A DNA stretch of 64,000 bases from Bacillus renqingensis (GTDB taxonomy: Bacteria; Bacillota; Bacilli; Bacillales; Cytobacillaceae), in the NCBI RefSeq assembly GCF_016464375.1, contig NZ_JADDIU010000002.1:310001-374000 (forward strand). Reading direction: 5' to 3'. The notes beneath the pieces were generated by a model. It was not told where the DNA came from. It did not search any database and saw nothing but the letters and a program-made list of their open reading frames with translations. Numbering within the stretch: the stretch's first letter is position 1; every line of letters begins with the position of its first letter. A program made the position numbers and the translations under genes. Shown here one piece after another: positions 52,490 to 62,145 of the stretch.

Positions 52490-52510
52490 GTTGTATAAGG
52501 AGGGAAACTT

Positions 52511-53122
52511 CTGAAACTTCTAGCCATCACGGATGACCGGCATCACGTACAAGAATTAGCTTCTAAGATTATCGAAATACATCACTATGTTGATTTTATC
52601 CATATCCGCGAAAAATCGAAATCGGCTCATGAACTCATCAGATTACTAGAACTTTTACAAGAAGGTGGTGTTACTAAAAGAAAAATCGTCATCCATGATC
52701 GTTTGGATGTTGCCTTAGTAGCCGAAATAGTGAATATTCATCTACCCGGGCATGGATTGCCGGTTCAAAAGGTACGAGAAAAATTTCCGTTTCTGAGGAT
52801 TGGCTGTTCAGTTCATTCGATTGCCGAAGCAAGTCAGGCGGAAGGCAGTGGTGTTGATTACGTATTATATGGTCATGTTTTTGAGACAACGAGCAAGCCC
52901 GGGCTGGCACCAAGAGGGGTAAAGGAGCTTGAGGAGATAAAGGCGAAGCTGACTATTCCTGTCTATGCCATCGGTGGTATCACACCTGATAGGGTAATCG
53001 ATATCAATGCGAACGGGATTGCGGTGATGTCTGGAATATTTTCTGCTGAAAACCCGAAGGAAGCGGCCATGCACTATTTTAAGAAATGTAAGGAGAAGAC
53101 CACGAATGGAAAAATTTTATGA
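52511..53122 (+). CDS. tenI: thiazole tautomerase TenI
   Basis: Isomerises the thiazole carboxylate phosphate in thiamine synthesis. The family length needs a start upstream of the first in-frame TTG (52703). The frame is open back to a CTG at 52511 that lies six bases after AAGGAGGG, giving (M)KLLAITDDRHH and VDFIHIREKSKSAHEL, as in B. subtilis TenI. Downstream are GCSVHSIAEASQAE near residue 98, YVLYGHVFETTSKPGL and AIGGITPDRV and the GIAVMSGIFS phosphate loop. The product is 203 residues. A CTG start is rare and should lower translation. Confidence 0.88.
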   Translation: MKLLAITDDRHHVQELASKIIEIHHYVDFIHIREKSKSAHELIRLLELLQEGGVTKRKIVIHDRLDVALVAEIVNIHLPGHGLPVQKVREKFPFLRIGCSVHSIAEASQAEGSGVDYVLYGHVFETTSKPGLAPRGVKELEEIKAKLTIPVYAIGGITPDRVIDINANGIAVMSGIFSAENPKEAAMHYFKKCKEKTTNGKIL

Positions 53123-54215
53123 TGTTGCGGTTATAGGCGGCGGGATTATTGGCTCTTCGATTGCTTATTATTTAGCGAAAGAAAAAATTTCTGTCGCCGT
53201 ATTTGAAAGCAACCAAATAGGCGGCAAAACGACCAGTGCAGCTGCCGGAATGCTCGGAGCCCATTCCGAATGTGAGGACCTTGAAACTTTTTATCCGTTT
53301 GCCAGAAGAAGCCAGCAGTCCTACTCCATACTGGAACAGGAATTAAAAGAGCTAACGGGGATTGATATTAGGAGAACGGAAGGTGGCATCTATAAACTTG
53401 CTTTTGATGAAAGAGAGAAAAGACAGCTCCGCGTCTTGTGTACGTTAAAAACAGTAGAATGGCAGGACGCGAGATACATCAGGCAAACTGAACCAGCTAT
53501 AACAACGGAAATTGTCGGAGCGGCTTACATAGAAGAGGACGTCCATGTTTTACCCCAAGCCGTTTGCCGAGGCTTTAGCCAAGGGGCTCAAGTATATGGG
53601 GCAGCCGTTCATGAATACACACATGTATATGATATTCAAAAAAATGGGAGCACCTTTATCATTAAGACCCAAGCTGGCCAGTATGAGGTTGGGCGGGTAG
53701 TCGTGGCCAGTGGTGTTTGGAGCAATGCCTTTTTCCAACGCTTACGGTTACAGAATCGAATGATTCCGGTTAAGGGCGAATGTTTGTCTGTTTGGAAAGA
53801 GGGGATTAATCTAAAGCATACGCTTTTTCACGAGCATTGTTATATCGTTCCGCGAAATGACGGCACACTCGTCATTGGCGCAACCATGGTGGAGAATGAT
53901 TGGAGTGAAAAACCAACGATTGGCGGAATGGAACAAATGATTGCAAAGGCAAAAACGATGCTGCCGGCGATTGAGGGAATGAAGGTCGCGTCATTCTGGG
54001 CAGGACTAAGGCCGCAGACATTTGACGGCAGGCCATTTATCGGGTTTCATCCTGAGGATGATGGAATATTGTTTGCAGCAGGCCATTTCCGGAACGGAAT
54101 CCTGCTTGCCCCAGCCACCGGACAAATGATTAGGGATTTCATTTTACAAAGGGAAATAAATGAAAATTGGGTGAAGGCGTTTAAAATTGATCGTAAACAC
54201 CATGTATTTGTGTAA
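53106..54215 (+). CDS. thiO: glycine oxidase ThiO
   Basis: FAD enzyme of 369 residues that oxidises glycine to the dehydroglycine used for the thiazole ring. FAD site AVIGGGIIGSSIAYYLAKE near residue 9, TTSAAAGMLGAH near residue 43 and the C-terminal GHFRNGILLAPATGQMI. It overlaps the end of tenI by 17 bases and lies before thiS, the B. subtilis order. Confidence 0.92.
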   Translation: MEKFYDVAVIGGGIIGSSIAYYLAKEKISVAVFESNQIGGKTTSAAAGMLGAHSECEDLETFYPFARRSQQSYSILEQELKELTGIDIRRTEGGIYKLAFDEREKRQLRVLCTLKTVEWQDARYIRQTEPAITTEIVGAAYIEEDVHVLPQAVCRGFSQGAQVYGAAVHEYTHVYDIQKNGSTFIIKTQAGQYEVGRVVVASGVWSNAFFQRLRLQNRMIPVKGECLSVWKEGINLKHTLFHEHCYIVPRNDGTLVIGATMVENDWSEKPTIGGMEQMIAKAKTMLPAIEGMKVASFWAGLRPQTFDGRPFIGFHPEDDGILFAAGHFRNGILLAPATGQMIRDFILQREINENWVKAFKIDRKHHVFV

Positions 54216-54229
54216 AAAGGGGGATGAAG

Positions 54230-54433
54230 ATGACCATTCAATTAAATGGCCAACCAGTGGAACTTCCGGAGGATGTCAAGAATATCGATGATTTGCTGAG
54301 GCATTACCAGTTGGAAAATCGGATTGTCATTGTCGAGCTGAATCATGAGATTGCCGACAAAAGCAAGTATACACAGCTGCCGATTGCCGATGGTGATAAG
54401 GTAGAAATGATTCATTTTGTTGGAGGAGGATGA
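54230..54433 (+). CDS. thiS: sulfur carrier protein ThiS
   Basis: Ubiquitin-like carrier of 67 residues ending in the required GG ([10 protein letters not shown]). The start at 54230 follows AAAGGGGG; the ATG at 54224 overlaps that site. It delivers sulfur to ThiG as a thiocarboxylate formed by ThiF. It overlaps the thiG ribosome site. Confidence 0.93.
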   Translation: MTIQLNGQPVELPEDVKNIDDLLRHYQLENRIVIVELNHEIADKSKYTQLPIADGDKVEMIHFVGGG

Positions 54434-54435
54434 AC

Positions 54436-55203
54436 ATGTTAAAAATTGGAGATCAACGATTTAAATCCAGATTACTGCTTGGTACGGGGAAATACCCATC
54501 CTTTGAAGTTCAGAAGGAGGCGGTTCGGGTATCAGAGGCGGAGATTTTAACCTTTGCGGTTCGCCGGATGAATATTTTTGAAGCTACCCAGCCTAACTTT
54601 TTGGAACTATTAGATGTAAGCCAATATAAACTACTGCCAAATACAGCTGGGGCAAAGACAGCTGAAGAGGCGGTTCGCATTGCGAGGCTCGCCAAGGCTT
54701 CGGGATTATGTGACATGGTAAAGGTTGAAATCATTGGCTGTGACAAGACGCTGCTGCCGGATCCTGTCGAAACCTTAAAGGCATCCGAAATGCTGTTAGC
54801 GGAAGGATTCATTGTCCTGCCCTATACTTCGGATGATGTGGTGCTCGCCAAAAGGCTGGAAGAGCTGGGGGTTCATGCGATCATGCCGGGCGCATCTCCA
54901 ATTGGGTCGGGGAAAGGCATTGTTAATCCATTGAATTTGAAATTTATTATAGAGCAATCCTCGATTCCTGTGATTGTCGATGCCGGCATCGGGTCGCCAA
55001 AGGATGCGGCCTTTGCGATGGAACTCGGGGCTGATGGGGTGTTATTAAACACAGCCGTCTCCGGAGCAAAAGATCCGGTTAAAATGGCCCTGGCAATGAA
55101 AAAGGCGGTGGAAGCAGGACGTCTTGGTTTTGAAGCGGGCAGGATTAGTGAAAAGGAATATGCAGTTGCCAGCAGTCCGGAAGAGGGGATGGTGACTTCT
55201 TGA
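54436..55203 (+). CDS. thiG: thiazole synthase ThiG
   Basis: TIM-barrel enzyme of 255 residues that builds the thiazole phosphate from DXP, dehydroglycine and ThiS sulfur. [20 protein letters not shown] at the start, [16 protein letters not shown] near residue 100 and the phosphate site [20 protein letters not shown] near residue 183 are conserved. The imine-forming Lys is in [16 protein letters not shown]. The start at 54436 follows GGAGGAGG; an in-frame ATG at 54430 overlaps the ThiS stop. Confidence 0.94.
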   Translation: MLKIGDQRFKSRLLLGTGKYPSFEVQKEAVRVSEAEILTFAVRRMNIFEATQPNFLELLDVSQYKLLPNTAGAKTAEEAVRIARLAKASGLCDMVKVEIIGCDKTLLPDPVETLKASEMLLAEGFIVLPYTSDDVVLAKRLEELGVHAIMPGASPIGSGKGIVNPLNLKFIIEQSSIPVIVDAGIGSPKDAAFAMELGADGVLLNTAVSGAKDPVKMALAMKKAVEAGRLGFEAGRISEKEYAVASSPEEGMVTS

Positions 55204-56216
55204 GTATAGCGCGCTATTCAAGACAGGAGTTATTTTCACCGATTGGTAAAGTTGGACAGAAAAAACTAAAGGATGCCCGGGTTCTTTTGGTAGGAGCCGG
55301 GGCACTTGGAACTTCGAGTGCTGAAATGTTGGTAAGGGCCGGTGTTGGGCACATTACGATTGTAGACCGTGATTATGTGGAATGGAGTAATCTGCAACGC
55401 CAGCAGTTATATACCGAAAAGGATGTAATGGAGCAGCTACCAAAGGCGGTTGCTGCCAGAAACCGCCTAAAAGAGGTAAACAGCGAAGTCATTGTCGAAG
55501 GGATTGTAGCCGATGTAAATGGGATGAATGTCGAAGAACTGGTGAAAAGGCACGGATTGATTCTTGATGCTACCGATAATTTTGAAACACGGCTGGTGAT
55601 CAACGATGCGGCGGTCAAGCATAATGTTCCGTTTGTATTTGCTGCCTGTGTCGCCAGCTATGGGATGATGTTTCCGATGATTCCCGGGAGGACTCCGTGT
55701 CTCCATTGCTTGATGGACCATTTGCCAGCACAAAATCAAACTTGTGATACGGTTGGGGTCATTAGCCCGATCGTTCAGCTGGTTACCGCTTATCAGGTGA
55801 CATCTGCTTTGAAGATTTTAACGGAAAATGAGCTGCAACCCCGGCTGCAATCATTTGATATTTGGAAAAATGAACAGGCTGTAATTAATGTAGAATCGTT
55901 AAAAAATAAGGATTGCCCAACATGTGGAAGCCATCCGACATTTCCTTTTTTGGCTTATGAAAACCAAACGAAGGCCGCAGTTTTATGTGGCAGGAACACC
56001 GTTCAGCTGCGACCTGGGATGGAGCGGTCAATTCCTCTAGACAAGTTGGCATTGCGTTTGAAAGAGCTGGCGGGCGATGTGACGGTTAATCCATATTTGC
56101 TTTCCTGTACATATGAGGATTATCGTCTCGTATTTTTTAAAGATGGCCGTGCGCTTATTCATGGTACAAGCGAACCGGCGCAGGCGAAGGCGATTTATCA
56201 TCGAATTGTCGGATAG
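55200..56216 (+). CDS. thiF: ThiS adenylyltransferase ThiF
   Basis: E1-like enzyme of 338 residues that adenylates ThiS. TTG start overlapping the thiG stop (TTGA). The ATP loop is [20 protein letters not shown] near residue 30 and [14 protein letters not shown] near residue 59. Two zinc CXXC sites: PCLHCLMDH near residue 165 and CPTCGSH near residue 238. A terminator follows. thiD, which ends the equivalent B. subtilis operon, is absent. Confidence 0.93.
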   Translation: MSIARYSRQELFSPIGKVGQKKLKDARVLLVGAGALGTSSAEMLVRAGVGHITIVDRDYVEWSNLQRQQLYTEKDVMEQLPKAVAARNRLKEVNSEVIVEGIVADVNGMNVEELVKRHGLILDATDNFETRLVINDAAVKHNVPFVFAACVASYGMMFPMIPGRTPCLHCLMDHLPAQNQTCDTVGVISPIVQLVTAYQVTSALKILTENELQPRLQSFDIWKNEQAVINVESLKNKDCPTCGSHPTFPFLAYENQTKAAVLCGRNTVQLRPGMERSIPLDKLALRLKELAGDVTVNPYLLSCTYEDYRLVFFKDGRALIHGTSEPAQAKAIYHRIVG

Positions 56217-56225
56217 AAAAATTTT

Positions 56226-56266
56226 GAGGAGCAATAACCTTGACAAAAGGGAATTGCTCCTTTCTT
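56226..56266 (+). terminator. terminator of the thiamine operon
   Basis: AGGAGCAAT and its exact complement across a 17-base loop, followed by TTTCTT. Confidence 0.75.
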
Positions 56267-56389
56267 ATGTTATCAATAATATAGGAAAATCGACCTATTT
56301 TTCTATAGGACTAATGACTGTGGGAAAATATTACCATCCCATGTAAAATAGGTGGGGTACAAAAGGAAACGAGGGGGAAAGGATAGAAG

Positions 56390-57772
56390 ATGAGGCTAAA
56401 AAAACCAACCTTAATTTTTGTAACATTATTTTTCATATTAGCCTTAGCTGCTTGTGGTTCAAAGGAAACAGGTGACAAAAAAGCGTCTTCTGAGGCAACG
56501 AAGCAAACAAGTAAAAAGGCAGCTAAAAATGATGAAACAGAAAATCAAACGGAAGAAATGAAAGTTGCAACAACAATGGAAGAAATCGCTGCTGAGAAGC
56601 CAGGAAAATATTCTGCAAACGGCTACAATAAAGCGATCGTTCACCGAAACTTGGATGAGAAAAGCTTTCAGGATAAGGATAGTTTTCAAGTGTATAACTC
56701 GTTGTTAAATTTGATGAGTGAAGGCGAGAAATACAAGGAGTTCGTTACCTTCGCTGATGAATTTAATAAGGAAATAGAAACGGTCATCACAAAAACACCT
56801 GATGGAAAGCTTTCGGAACAGAGCACAGGGGAAAATGGGAATGCCAATATTGCGATTTTATTAGATGCCAGCGGAAGTATGGCGGCAAAAATTGGTGGCA
56901 AAACAAAGATGGAATTGGCAAAAGAGGCAATTGATCAATTCGTGGCATCTATGCCGGAAGGAGCAAATGTATCCTTACGGGTATACGGACATAAAGGAAG
57001 CAATAAGGACAGTGATAAAGAGATTTCTTGTGGCAGTACGGAATTGGTGTATGATTTAAAGCCTTATGATAAAGGAAATTTTAAGGCATCATTAGGAAAG
57101 TTCAAGCCAACCGGCTGGACACCGATTGCAAAGGCCATTAACGAAACGAAGAAGGATTTTGAAAAAGCCAAATTATCTGGGCAAAATATCATTTATGTCG
57201 TCAGTGATGGCATTGAAACATGCAATGGGGATCCAGTTAAGGCTGCAAAAGATCTACACGATTCTAATATTAAAGCAGTCGTGAATATTATCGGCTTTGA
57301 TGTAGACAACAGTGGCCAAAAGCAGCTGTTAGCGGTAGCAGAAGCGGGTGGCGGCCAATTCGAAACCGTCAATACCGCCGAACAATTCAAACGCGTTTGG
57401 GAAAAGCAACGGGTTCGTTTATATAACGAATGGAGCCGTTGGAGTGCCGAAAATTATAATCAAGTTTCTTCGGAAATTTCGAAAAAATTAAATACACTTT
57501 ATAGTAAGAAATCTGATTTTTCTAATTTAATGTATGATGAAAAATCCCATTTAACGGATGCAGCCTACTATCTCCGGCAAAAGGAACAAATCAGCTCCGA
57601 AACAAGGGAAGAAGTTGAGAGTCTGATTCAACAGCGGCGGAAAATTATCGAGGATTATATTAATGAGAAATATAAAGGTCTCATTGAGCATGTAGAAACG
57701 GAAGGGAAGCGAATAAAGAAAGAAATTGAGGAAAAAGGTAAGGAAAAGAAGGATCAATATAGTAATAACTAG
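56390..57772 (+). CDS. von Willebrand factor A domain lipoprotein
   Basis: Extracytoplasmic lipoprotein of 460 residues. Signal peptide with lipobox LAACG (Cys near residue 22), a charged linker, then a VWA domain (residues about 148-345) with the full metal-ion-dependent adhesion site: DASGSM, the Thr in TGWTPIA and the Asp in SDGIETC. The last 110 residues form a charged coiled-coil (EQISSETREEVESLIQQRR to the end). Such proteins bind ligands or partners at the cell surface. Neighbours give no functional link. GGGGGAAAGG precedes the ATG. Confidence 0.85.
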   Translation: MRLKKPTLIFVTLFFILALAACGSKETGDKKASSEATKQTSKKAAKNDETENQTEEMKVATTMEEIAAEKPGKYSANGYNKAIVHRNLDEKSFQDKDSFQVYNSLLNLMSEGEKYKEFVTFADEFNKEIETVITKTPDGKLSEQSTGENGNANIAILLDASGSMAAKIGGKTKMELAKEAIDQFVASMPEGANVSLRVYGHKGSNKDSDKEISCGSTELVYDLKPYDKGNFKASLGKFKPTGWTPIAKAINETKKDFEKAKLSGQNIIYVVSDGIETCNGDPVKAAKDLHDSNIKAVVNIIGFDVDNSGQKQLLAVAEAGGGQFETVNTAEQFKRVWEKQRVRLYNEWSRWSAENYNQVSSEISKKLNTLYSKKSDFSNLMYDEKSHLTDAAYYLRQKEQISSETREEVESLIQQRRKIIEDYINEKYKGLIEHVETEGKRIKKEIEEKGKEKKDQYSNN

Positions 57773-57783
57773 TACTGTGTGCC

Positions 57784-57822
57784 CAAAATCCCCTCAGCTC
57801 GTTCGAGGGGATTTTGCTTTTG
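57784..57822 (+). terminator. terminator of the VWA gene
   Basis: CAAAATCCCCTC and its exact complement around a nine-base loop, then CTTTTG. Confidence 0.8.
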
Positions 57823-57923
57823 TTCTTTTTGAAACTATAATAATATTATGTTAACAAAGTCACAATCGGAAACTCTACATAAGCCCCTTCATAAGATAGA
57901 TTAGTATGAATAGGGGGGATTGA

Positions 57924-58412
57924 ATGAAGAGATGGTTAAAAGCATTTATTTTAACCTATCTGTCCGTATTGTTTTTTGGCAGTTTTATAGCAATAGGGAT
58001 GCTTTGGACGGGGACAATTGAAAAGGTACTGCCGGTTATTTCTGATATCAAAATTTTTCTATATTATTTCTTCGCTGGAGCAATTGGCGGCTCCTTAAGA
58101 CACCTTTATATGTTTTGTTCACACTACATGGAAGGTGAATTAACAGATTACCGTAAATGGATCATGTACATTTTTTATCCGATATTTGCGACTGGGACTG
58201 CTGTTGTAGCCGTCACATTAATTCAAAGCGGGATTTTGTTAATTGAATTTACCGATTATGACGACACGCCATATGCCCCCATAAGCATTGCCTTCTTTGT
58301 AGGATTCGGATTCAACCGATTTGTCAATAAGCTAAATACGGTCTCCAAAAATTTATTTAAGCCAGAGAAAAATAATCAGGAAGAAAGCAACAAAGAAGAA
58401 AGGAACCCATAA
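57924..58412 (+). CDS. membrane protein of unknown function
   Basis: A 162-residue protein with four hydrophobic segments (about residues 8-30, 42-62, 78-104 and 115-131) and a charged C-terminal tail (EKNNQEESNKEERN). AGGGGGG precedes the ATG. FFAGAIGGSLRHLYMFCSHY is a notable segment. I do not recognise a family. Its last codons form the left arm of a shared hairpin. Confidence 0.7.
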   Translation: MKRWLKAFILTYLSVLFFGSFIAIGMLWTGTIEKVLPVISDIKIFLYYFFAGAIGGSLRHLYMFCSHYMEGELTDYRKWIMYIFYPIFATGTAVVAVTLIQSGILLIEFTDYDDTPYAPISIAFFVGFGFNRFVNKLNTVSKNLFKPEKNNQEESNKEERNP

Positions 58413-58430
58413 TAGCAATCGGGTTCCTTT
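58399..58430. terminator. bidirectional terminator
   Basis: AAAGGAACCC pairs exactly with GGGTTCCTTT around a 12-base loop, between two convergent genes. T-runs exist on both strands. Confidence 0.8.
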
Positions 58431-58435
58431 TCCAT

Positions 58436-59404
58436 CTACTTCGTAAGCGTAGTTTCCTCGTTTACGGTTACATCCTTTTTATCCTTCATTCGGCTAAAGA
58501 TCGTCGCAAGGATAGGGCCGGAAATATTATGCCATACGCTAAAGATCGCACTAGGTACAGCAGATAATGGTGAAAAGTGGGCGGCGGCAAGTGCGGCACC
58601 TAAACCTGAATTTTGCATCCCAACCTCGATGGCGACAGCTTTTTTCTTTGCTAAGTCCATCTTAAATAGCTTTCCAAACAGATATCCAACCAAATACCCA
58701 AGGATATTGTGCAAAATAACAACCGCAAAGATGAGAAGGGCAGTCTTCGCAATATTTTGTTGGTTTACAGACACTACAGCCGTTACAATCGCAACGATTG
58801 CAACGATGGATACAAGTGGGAGTACTTTTACACTTGCCTGTGCTCCTTTGTTAAATAGTTTCTTCACCACGAGCCCAAGGACAATGGGCACAATGACGAT
58901 TTGGACGATGGACATTAACAGACTGCTAGGATTAACCGGAATCCATTCACTTGCCAGTAATAAGATTAAAGCAGGTGTTACAATCGGAGCAAGCAGGGTG
59001 GTACACGACGTAATTGTAACGCTTAAGGGAACATCACCTTTGGCCAGGAATGTCATGACGTTAGAAGAAGTACCTCCCGGACAACAGCCTACCAAAATAA
59101 CACCGACAGCAATTTCAGGCGGCAGCTGTAACCCCTTTGCAAGCAGAAACGCAAGCGAGGGCATAATCAGGAATTGTCCAACAACACCAATGATCACATC
59201 TTTTGGCCGTTTAAATACTTCTTTAAAGTCATTTCCGGATAATGTAAGACCCATTCCGAACATAATAATTCCTAATAATAGCGATATATAGGGAGCAATC
59301 CAAGTAAATCCTGATGGTAGATAGAATGCCAGAAAGGCAAATACAAGCACCCAGATGGCAAAAGTGTTGCCAACAAATTCACTAATACGCTCAAATGTTT
59401 TCAT
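58436..59404 (-). CDS. bile acid:sodium symporter (BASS/SBF) family protein
   Basis: Transporter of 322 residues with about ten helices. LLGIIMFGMGLTLSGNDFKE near residue 44, the unwound-helix segment GVILVGCCPGGTSSNVMTFL near residue 101 and IEVGMQNSGLGAALAAAHF near residue 260 are typical. Bacterial members carry organic acids (pantoate, pyruvate, others) with sodium; B. subtilis YocS is the likely relative. A perfect cre site lies 136 bases upstream. Confidence 0.88.
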   Translation of the reverse strand: MKTFERISEFVGNTFAIWVLVFAFLAFYLPSGFTWIAPYISLLLGIIMFGMGLTLSGNDFKEVFKRPKDVIIGVVGQFLIMPSLAFLLAKGLQLPPEIAVGVILVGCCPGGTSSNVMTFLAKGDVPLSVTITSCTTLLAPIVTPALILLLASEWIPVNPSSLLMSIVQIVIVPIVLGLVVKKLFNKGAQASVKVLPLVSIVAIVAIVTAVVSVNQQNIAKTALLIFAVVILHNILGYLVGYLFGKLFKMDLAKKKAVAIEVGMQNSGLGAALAAAHFSPLSAVPSAIFSVWHNISGPILATIFSRMKDKKDVTVNEETTLTK

Positions 59405-59539
59405 GTTGTTCCCCTCTTTCAGTGGTGTGAGTGTAATGTTTAGTATTATAGAATACTATTTCAATAAACTCAATAGTATGAAAATTATTTTTATCAAAAA
59501 ATAAATTCAATTCAAATTGCTGAGACAACTTAAAAGGAA

Positions 59540-59554
59540 TGATAACGGTTTCAT
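59540..59554 (-). promoter_or_regulatory. cre (CcpA) site upstream of the BASS symporter
   Basis: Read on the - strand, ATGAAACCGTTATCA fits the cre consensus at all defined positions. It suggests catabolite control of the symporter. Confidence 0.6.
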
Positions 59555-59605
59555 TACACTTCAAAAGAGGTCCTTCATCACGAAGATGAAGAACGAAAGA
59601 TCAGT

Positions 59606-60277
59606 CTATACGAGCCGATAACAATGAAATTCCAGTTTCTGTGTCGTTTTCAATTGGATTCGGTCTGCTTGTTCTAATTGAATTTTTTTTGAAAATAACG
59701 GTCCATCAAAGACATATGTATGATATTCGCCGGATTCTCCCATTGGGCAGCTGGTAGTCTTTTGAATATCTTGTAGAAAGGAATCATCAATGATTCTACC
59801 AAGCCATGATTCATCTAATATATCTTCCCGTACTCGAATCACAATTGCCTGATAGCCAGATTTGACAAAGTTTTCGAGTGAATCAAGAGCTGCTTCTTTT
59901 TTAGTCCAAAGCGGATACAGTGCTTCAACACCGGCGGCATCCGCTACTTGTTCACCCCACTCGCGGTGCCCTTGTAAATATAAATCCCCAAAGGCGATAC
60001 CTGAAATGTGATATTTATTTTTCAAAAAATGCAGTGCTTGGACAAATTGTTCCGTATAGCTTTCAAATGAGCATTCTATAAAATGGACAGGAATAGAGAG
60101 TGCTTCTCCTTGTAATTGGATCATCTCCGTTCGTTCCCCATGGCCAAAGGTACGACCCAGTTCTTTTGGTGCTGTTGTGACTAAGGAAACAACCTCGTAA
60201 CCTTGATCAATGAGAGTATGGAGGGCAAGACAGCCATCCTTACCGCCGCTCCAAGATAGCACGATACGCTTTTTCAC
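59606..60277 (-). CDS. Dph6-related PP-loop ATPase
   Basis: ATP pyrophosphatase of 223 residues. The PP-loop is VLSWSGGKDGCLALHTL at residues about 6-22. Segments GIAFGDLYLQGHREWGEQVA near residue 94 and the Dph6-type EALYPLW near residue 118 follow. In eukaryotes and archaea Dph6 amidates diphthine; bacteria lack diphthamide, so the role here is unknown (an amide-forming or tRNA/cofactor ligase is possible). The LysM/SleB-type gene starts 653 bases upstream on the same strand; only 44 bases separate the two genes, so they may be co-transcribed. Confidence 0.82.
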   Translation of the reverse strand: MKKRIVLSWSGGKDGCLALHTLIDQGYEVVSLVTTAPKELGRTFGHGERTEMIQLQGEALSIPVHFIECSFESYTEQFVQALHFLKNKYHISGIAFGDLYLQGHREWGEQVADAAGVEALYPLWTKKEAALDSLENFVKSGYQAIVIRVREDILDESWLGRIIDDSFLQDIQKTTSCPMGESGEYHTYVFDGPLFSKKIQLEQADRIQLKTTQKLEFHCYRLV

Positions 60278-60321
60278 AATAAATCATCCTTTTGTTTTCA
60301 ATATTTTCGTTTGAGATAAGA

Positions 60322-60930
60322 TTATTTTTTAAAAACATGCTGACCAATGACCAACGTGGTTGCTCTTGAATCGAGCCAGCGGCTGGTGGCAATAGCGGGA
60401 TTATAGAAGAATAACGAATTGCCGGCAAGATGGCGTTTTTCTTTCAATGCTTCCTGCACTGCTTTGATGGAATCCTTATCCGCGGGTTTATTGATTTGTC
60501 CGTTTTGGACAGGCTGGAACTGCCTTTTTTGATAAATAACGTCTTTGATGGTGTTAGGAAAGGCCTTGCTTGCCACTCTGTTAAGCACAACACAAGCGAC
60601 TGCAATTTTTCCTTGATACGGCTCCGTTTCTGCTTCCGCTCTCACTAATCTAGCAAGCAGATCGAGCTCAGACTGCGAATATCCTACCACTATTTTCACT
60701 TTTGGTCTTGCTTTTTCAGCCTCTTTCTCTATGGTATGTATGGTTTGTCCAACATATATTAGATCAGGATTTTTCACTTGCGGATTCATCCTTACTAAGT
60801 CCTCTAACGTTAGGTTATTTTCCCTCGCAATCTTGGACATCGTGTCCCCGGTTTTGACGGTATAGGCAAATGCAGGAGAAGCAAATAGGACAGATACTAC
60901 TACTGTAAGGGTTATAATAAGTTTTTTCAA
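60322..60930 (-). CDS. LysM domain cell wall hydrolase (SleB/CwlJ-like)
   Basis: Secreted hydrolase of 202 residues. A signal peptide (residues about 1-22, ending FASPAFA), one LysM domain (YTVKTGDTMSKIARENNLTL to TIHTIE), then a hydrolase_2 (SleB-type) domain with the catalytic Glu in ARLVRAEAETEPYQGKIAV near residue 93 and NSLFFYNPAIATSRWLDSR near the end. It probably cuts peptidoglycan during growth or spore germination. An AGGAGGAAAAGAG site precedes the ATG. Confidence 0.88.
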   Translation of the reverse strand: MKKLIITLTVVVSVLFASPAFAYTVKTGDTMSKIARENNLTLEDLVRMNPQVKNPDLIYVGQTIHTIEKEAEKARPKVKIVVGYSQSELDLLARLVRAEAETEPYQGKIAVACVVLNRVASKAFPNTIKDVIYQKRQFQPVQNGQINKPADKDSIKAVQEALKEKRHLAGNSLFFYNPAIATSRWLDSRATTLVIGQHVFKK

Positions 60931-61106
60931 TCTCTTTTCCTCCTCGTTTATCTGTACGATAGCTTGTTTAGTTTCTATTTCTATGAATGCAAACGATAGA
61001 TTAGTATTACAGTTTCGTTACGTGAAAATTACAAATTTTTTGTCGTTTAGGAAATTATTCTTGCTGCAGAAATTGGGTTCGGGTGGGGAGAGGATTGAAT
61101 AAGGGC

Positions 61107-61137
61107 GAAAAAAAGAGCGAGTAGCAATACTCGCTCT
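61107..61137 (-). terminator. terminator of guaC
   Basis: AGAGCGAGTA and its exact complement around a four-base loop, followed on the - strand by six T's. Confidence 0.88.
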
Positions 61138-61147
61138 AAAAATTCTA

Positions 61148-62131
61148 TTAATAGATTTTATCGCCATTAAAGATGGAATTCTTTACAATAACATAATCGA
61201 CTTTACGAATATCTTGTAACTTTCTGCCTCCCGCATAGGAGATGGAGGATTGCAAGTCTTGTTCCATCTCGATTAACGTATGAATTAAGGGTCCTTTGTG
61301 TTCTACATACATTTTCTTGCCTTCGACATTTTTTCGTTCACCTTTTTGAAATTCCGAAGCAGAACCGAAGTATTCTTTATAACACTTTCCATCTTTTTCA
61401 TACGTTTCACCAGGAGACTCTTCATGACCTGCAAATAAGGAGCCGATCATCACCATGGAGGCACCAAAGCGTACAGATTTAGCGATGTCACCATGTGTCC
61501 GGATGCCACCATCCGCAATAATCGGCTTGCTTGCCGCTTTTGCACACCATCTAAGAGCCGCCAGCTGCCAGCCGCCAGTTCCAAATCCCGTTTTGATTTT
61601 TGTAATACAAACTTTACCTGGTCCAATGCCGACTTTTGTTGCATCTGCACCGGCATTTTCCAATTCCCGAACAGCGTCTGGGGTTCCGACGTTGCCGGCA
61701 ATGACAAAGCTGTCAGGCAGGAGCTTCTTAATATGATGAATCATCTCGATTACCGCATTGGAATGCCCGTGTGCAATATCGATGGTGATATATTCTGGCA
61801 CAAGGTTTTCCGCTGCCAATTGTTGAATGAAATCGTATTCGCCTTCTTTCACGCCAACGCTGATAGAAGCGATTAATCCGCGGGCTTTCATATCTTTCAC
61901 AAAATCAAGCCGCTTTTCAGGCTGGAAACGGTGCATAATGTAAAAGTAACCGTTTTCTGCTAAGAAAATGGCAATCTTTTCGTCTATAATCGTCTGCATA
62001 TTCGCAGGAACTACTGGCAATTTAAAGCTATGTCCGCCGAAATCTATACTTGTATCACATTCCGATCGGCTTTTCACAACAGATTTTGCGGGAATCAATT
62101 GAATATCTTCGTAATCAAATACATTATCCAT
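61148..62131 (-). CDS. guaC: GMP reductase
   Basis: Reduces GMP to IMP with NADPH, 327 residues. The start at 62131 follows TTTAGGAG; an in-frame upstream ATG at 62188 lies across the operator and is rejected. The catalytic cysteine is in [11 protein letters not shown] near residue 178. [10 protein letters not shown] near residue 107, [20 protein letters not shown] near residue 225 and SYAGGRKL near the end are family segments. It lacks the CBS domains of IMP dehydrogenase. Promoter and PurR-type operator lie just upstream. Confidence 0.93.
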   Translation of the reverse strand: MDNVFDYEDIQLIPAKSVVKSRSECDTSIDFGGHSFKLPVVPANMQTIIDEKIAIFLAENGYFYIMHRFQPEKRLDFVKDMKARGLIASISVGVKEGEYDFIQQLAAENLVPEYITIDIAHGHSNAVIEMIHHIKKLLPDSFVIAGNVGTPDAVRELENAGADATKVGIGPGKVCITKIKTGFGTGGWQLAALRWCAKAASKPIIADGGIRTHGDIAKSVRFGASMVMIGSLFAGHEESPGETYEKDGKCYKEYFGSASEFQKGERKNVEGKKMYVEHKGPLIHTLIEMEQDLQSSISYAGGRKLQDIRKVDYVIVKNSIFNGDKIY

Positions 62132-62145
62132 AAATAACACTCCTA

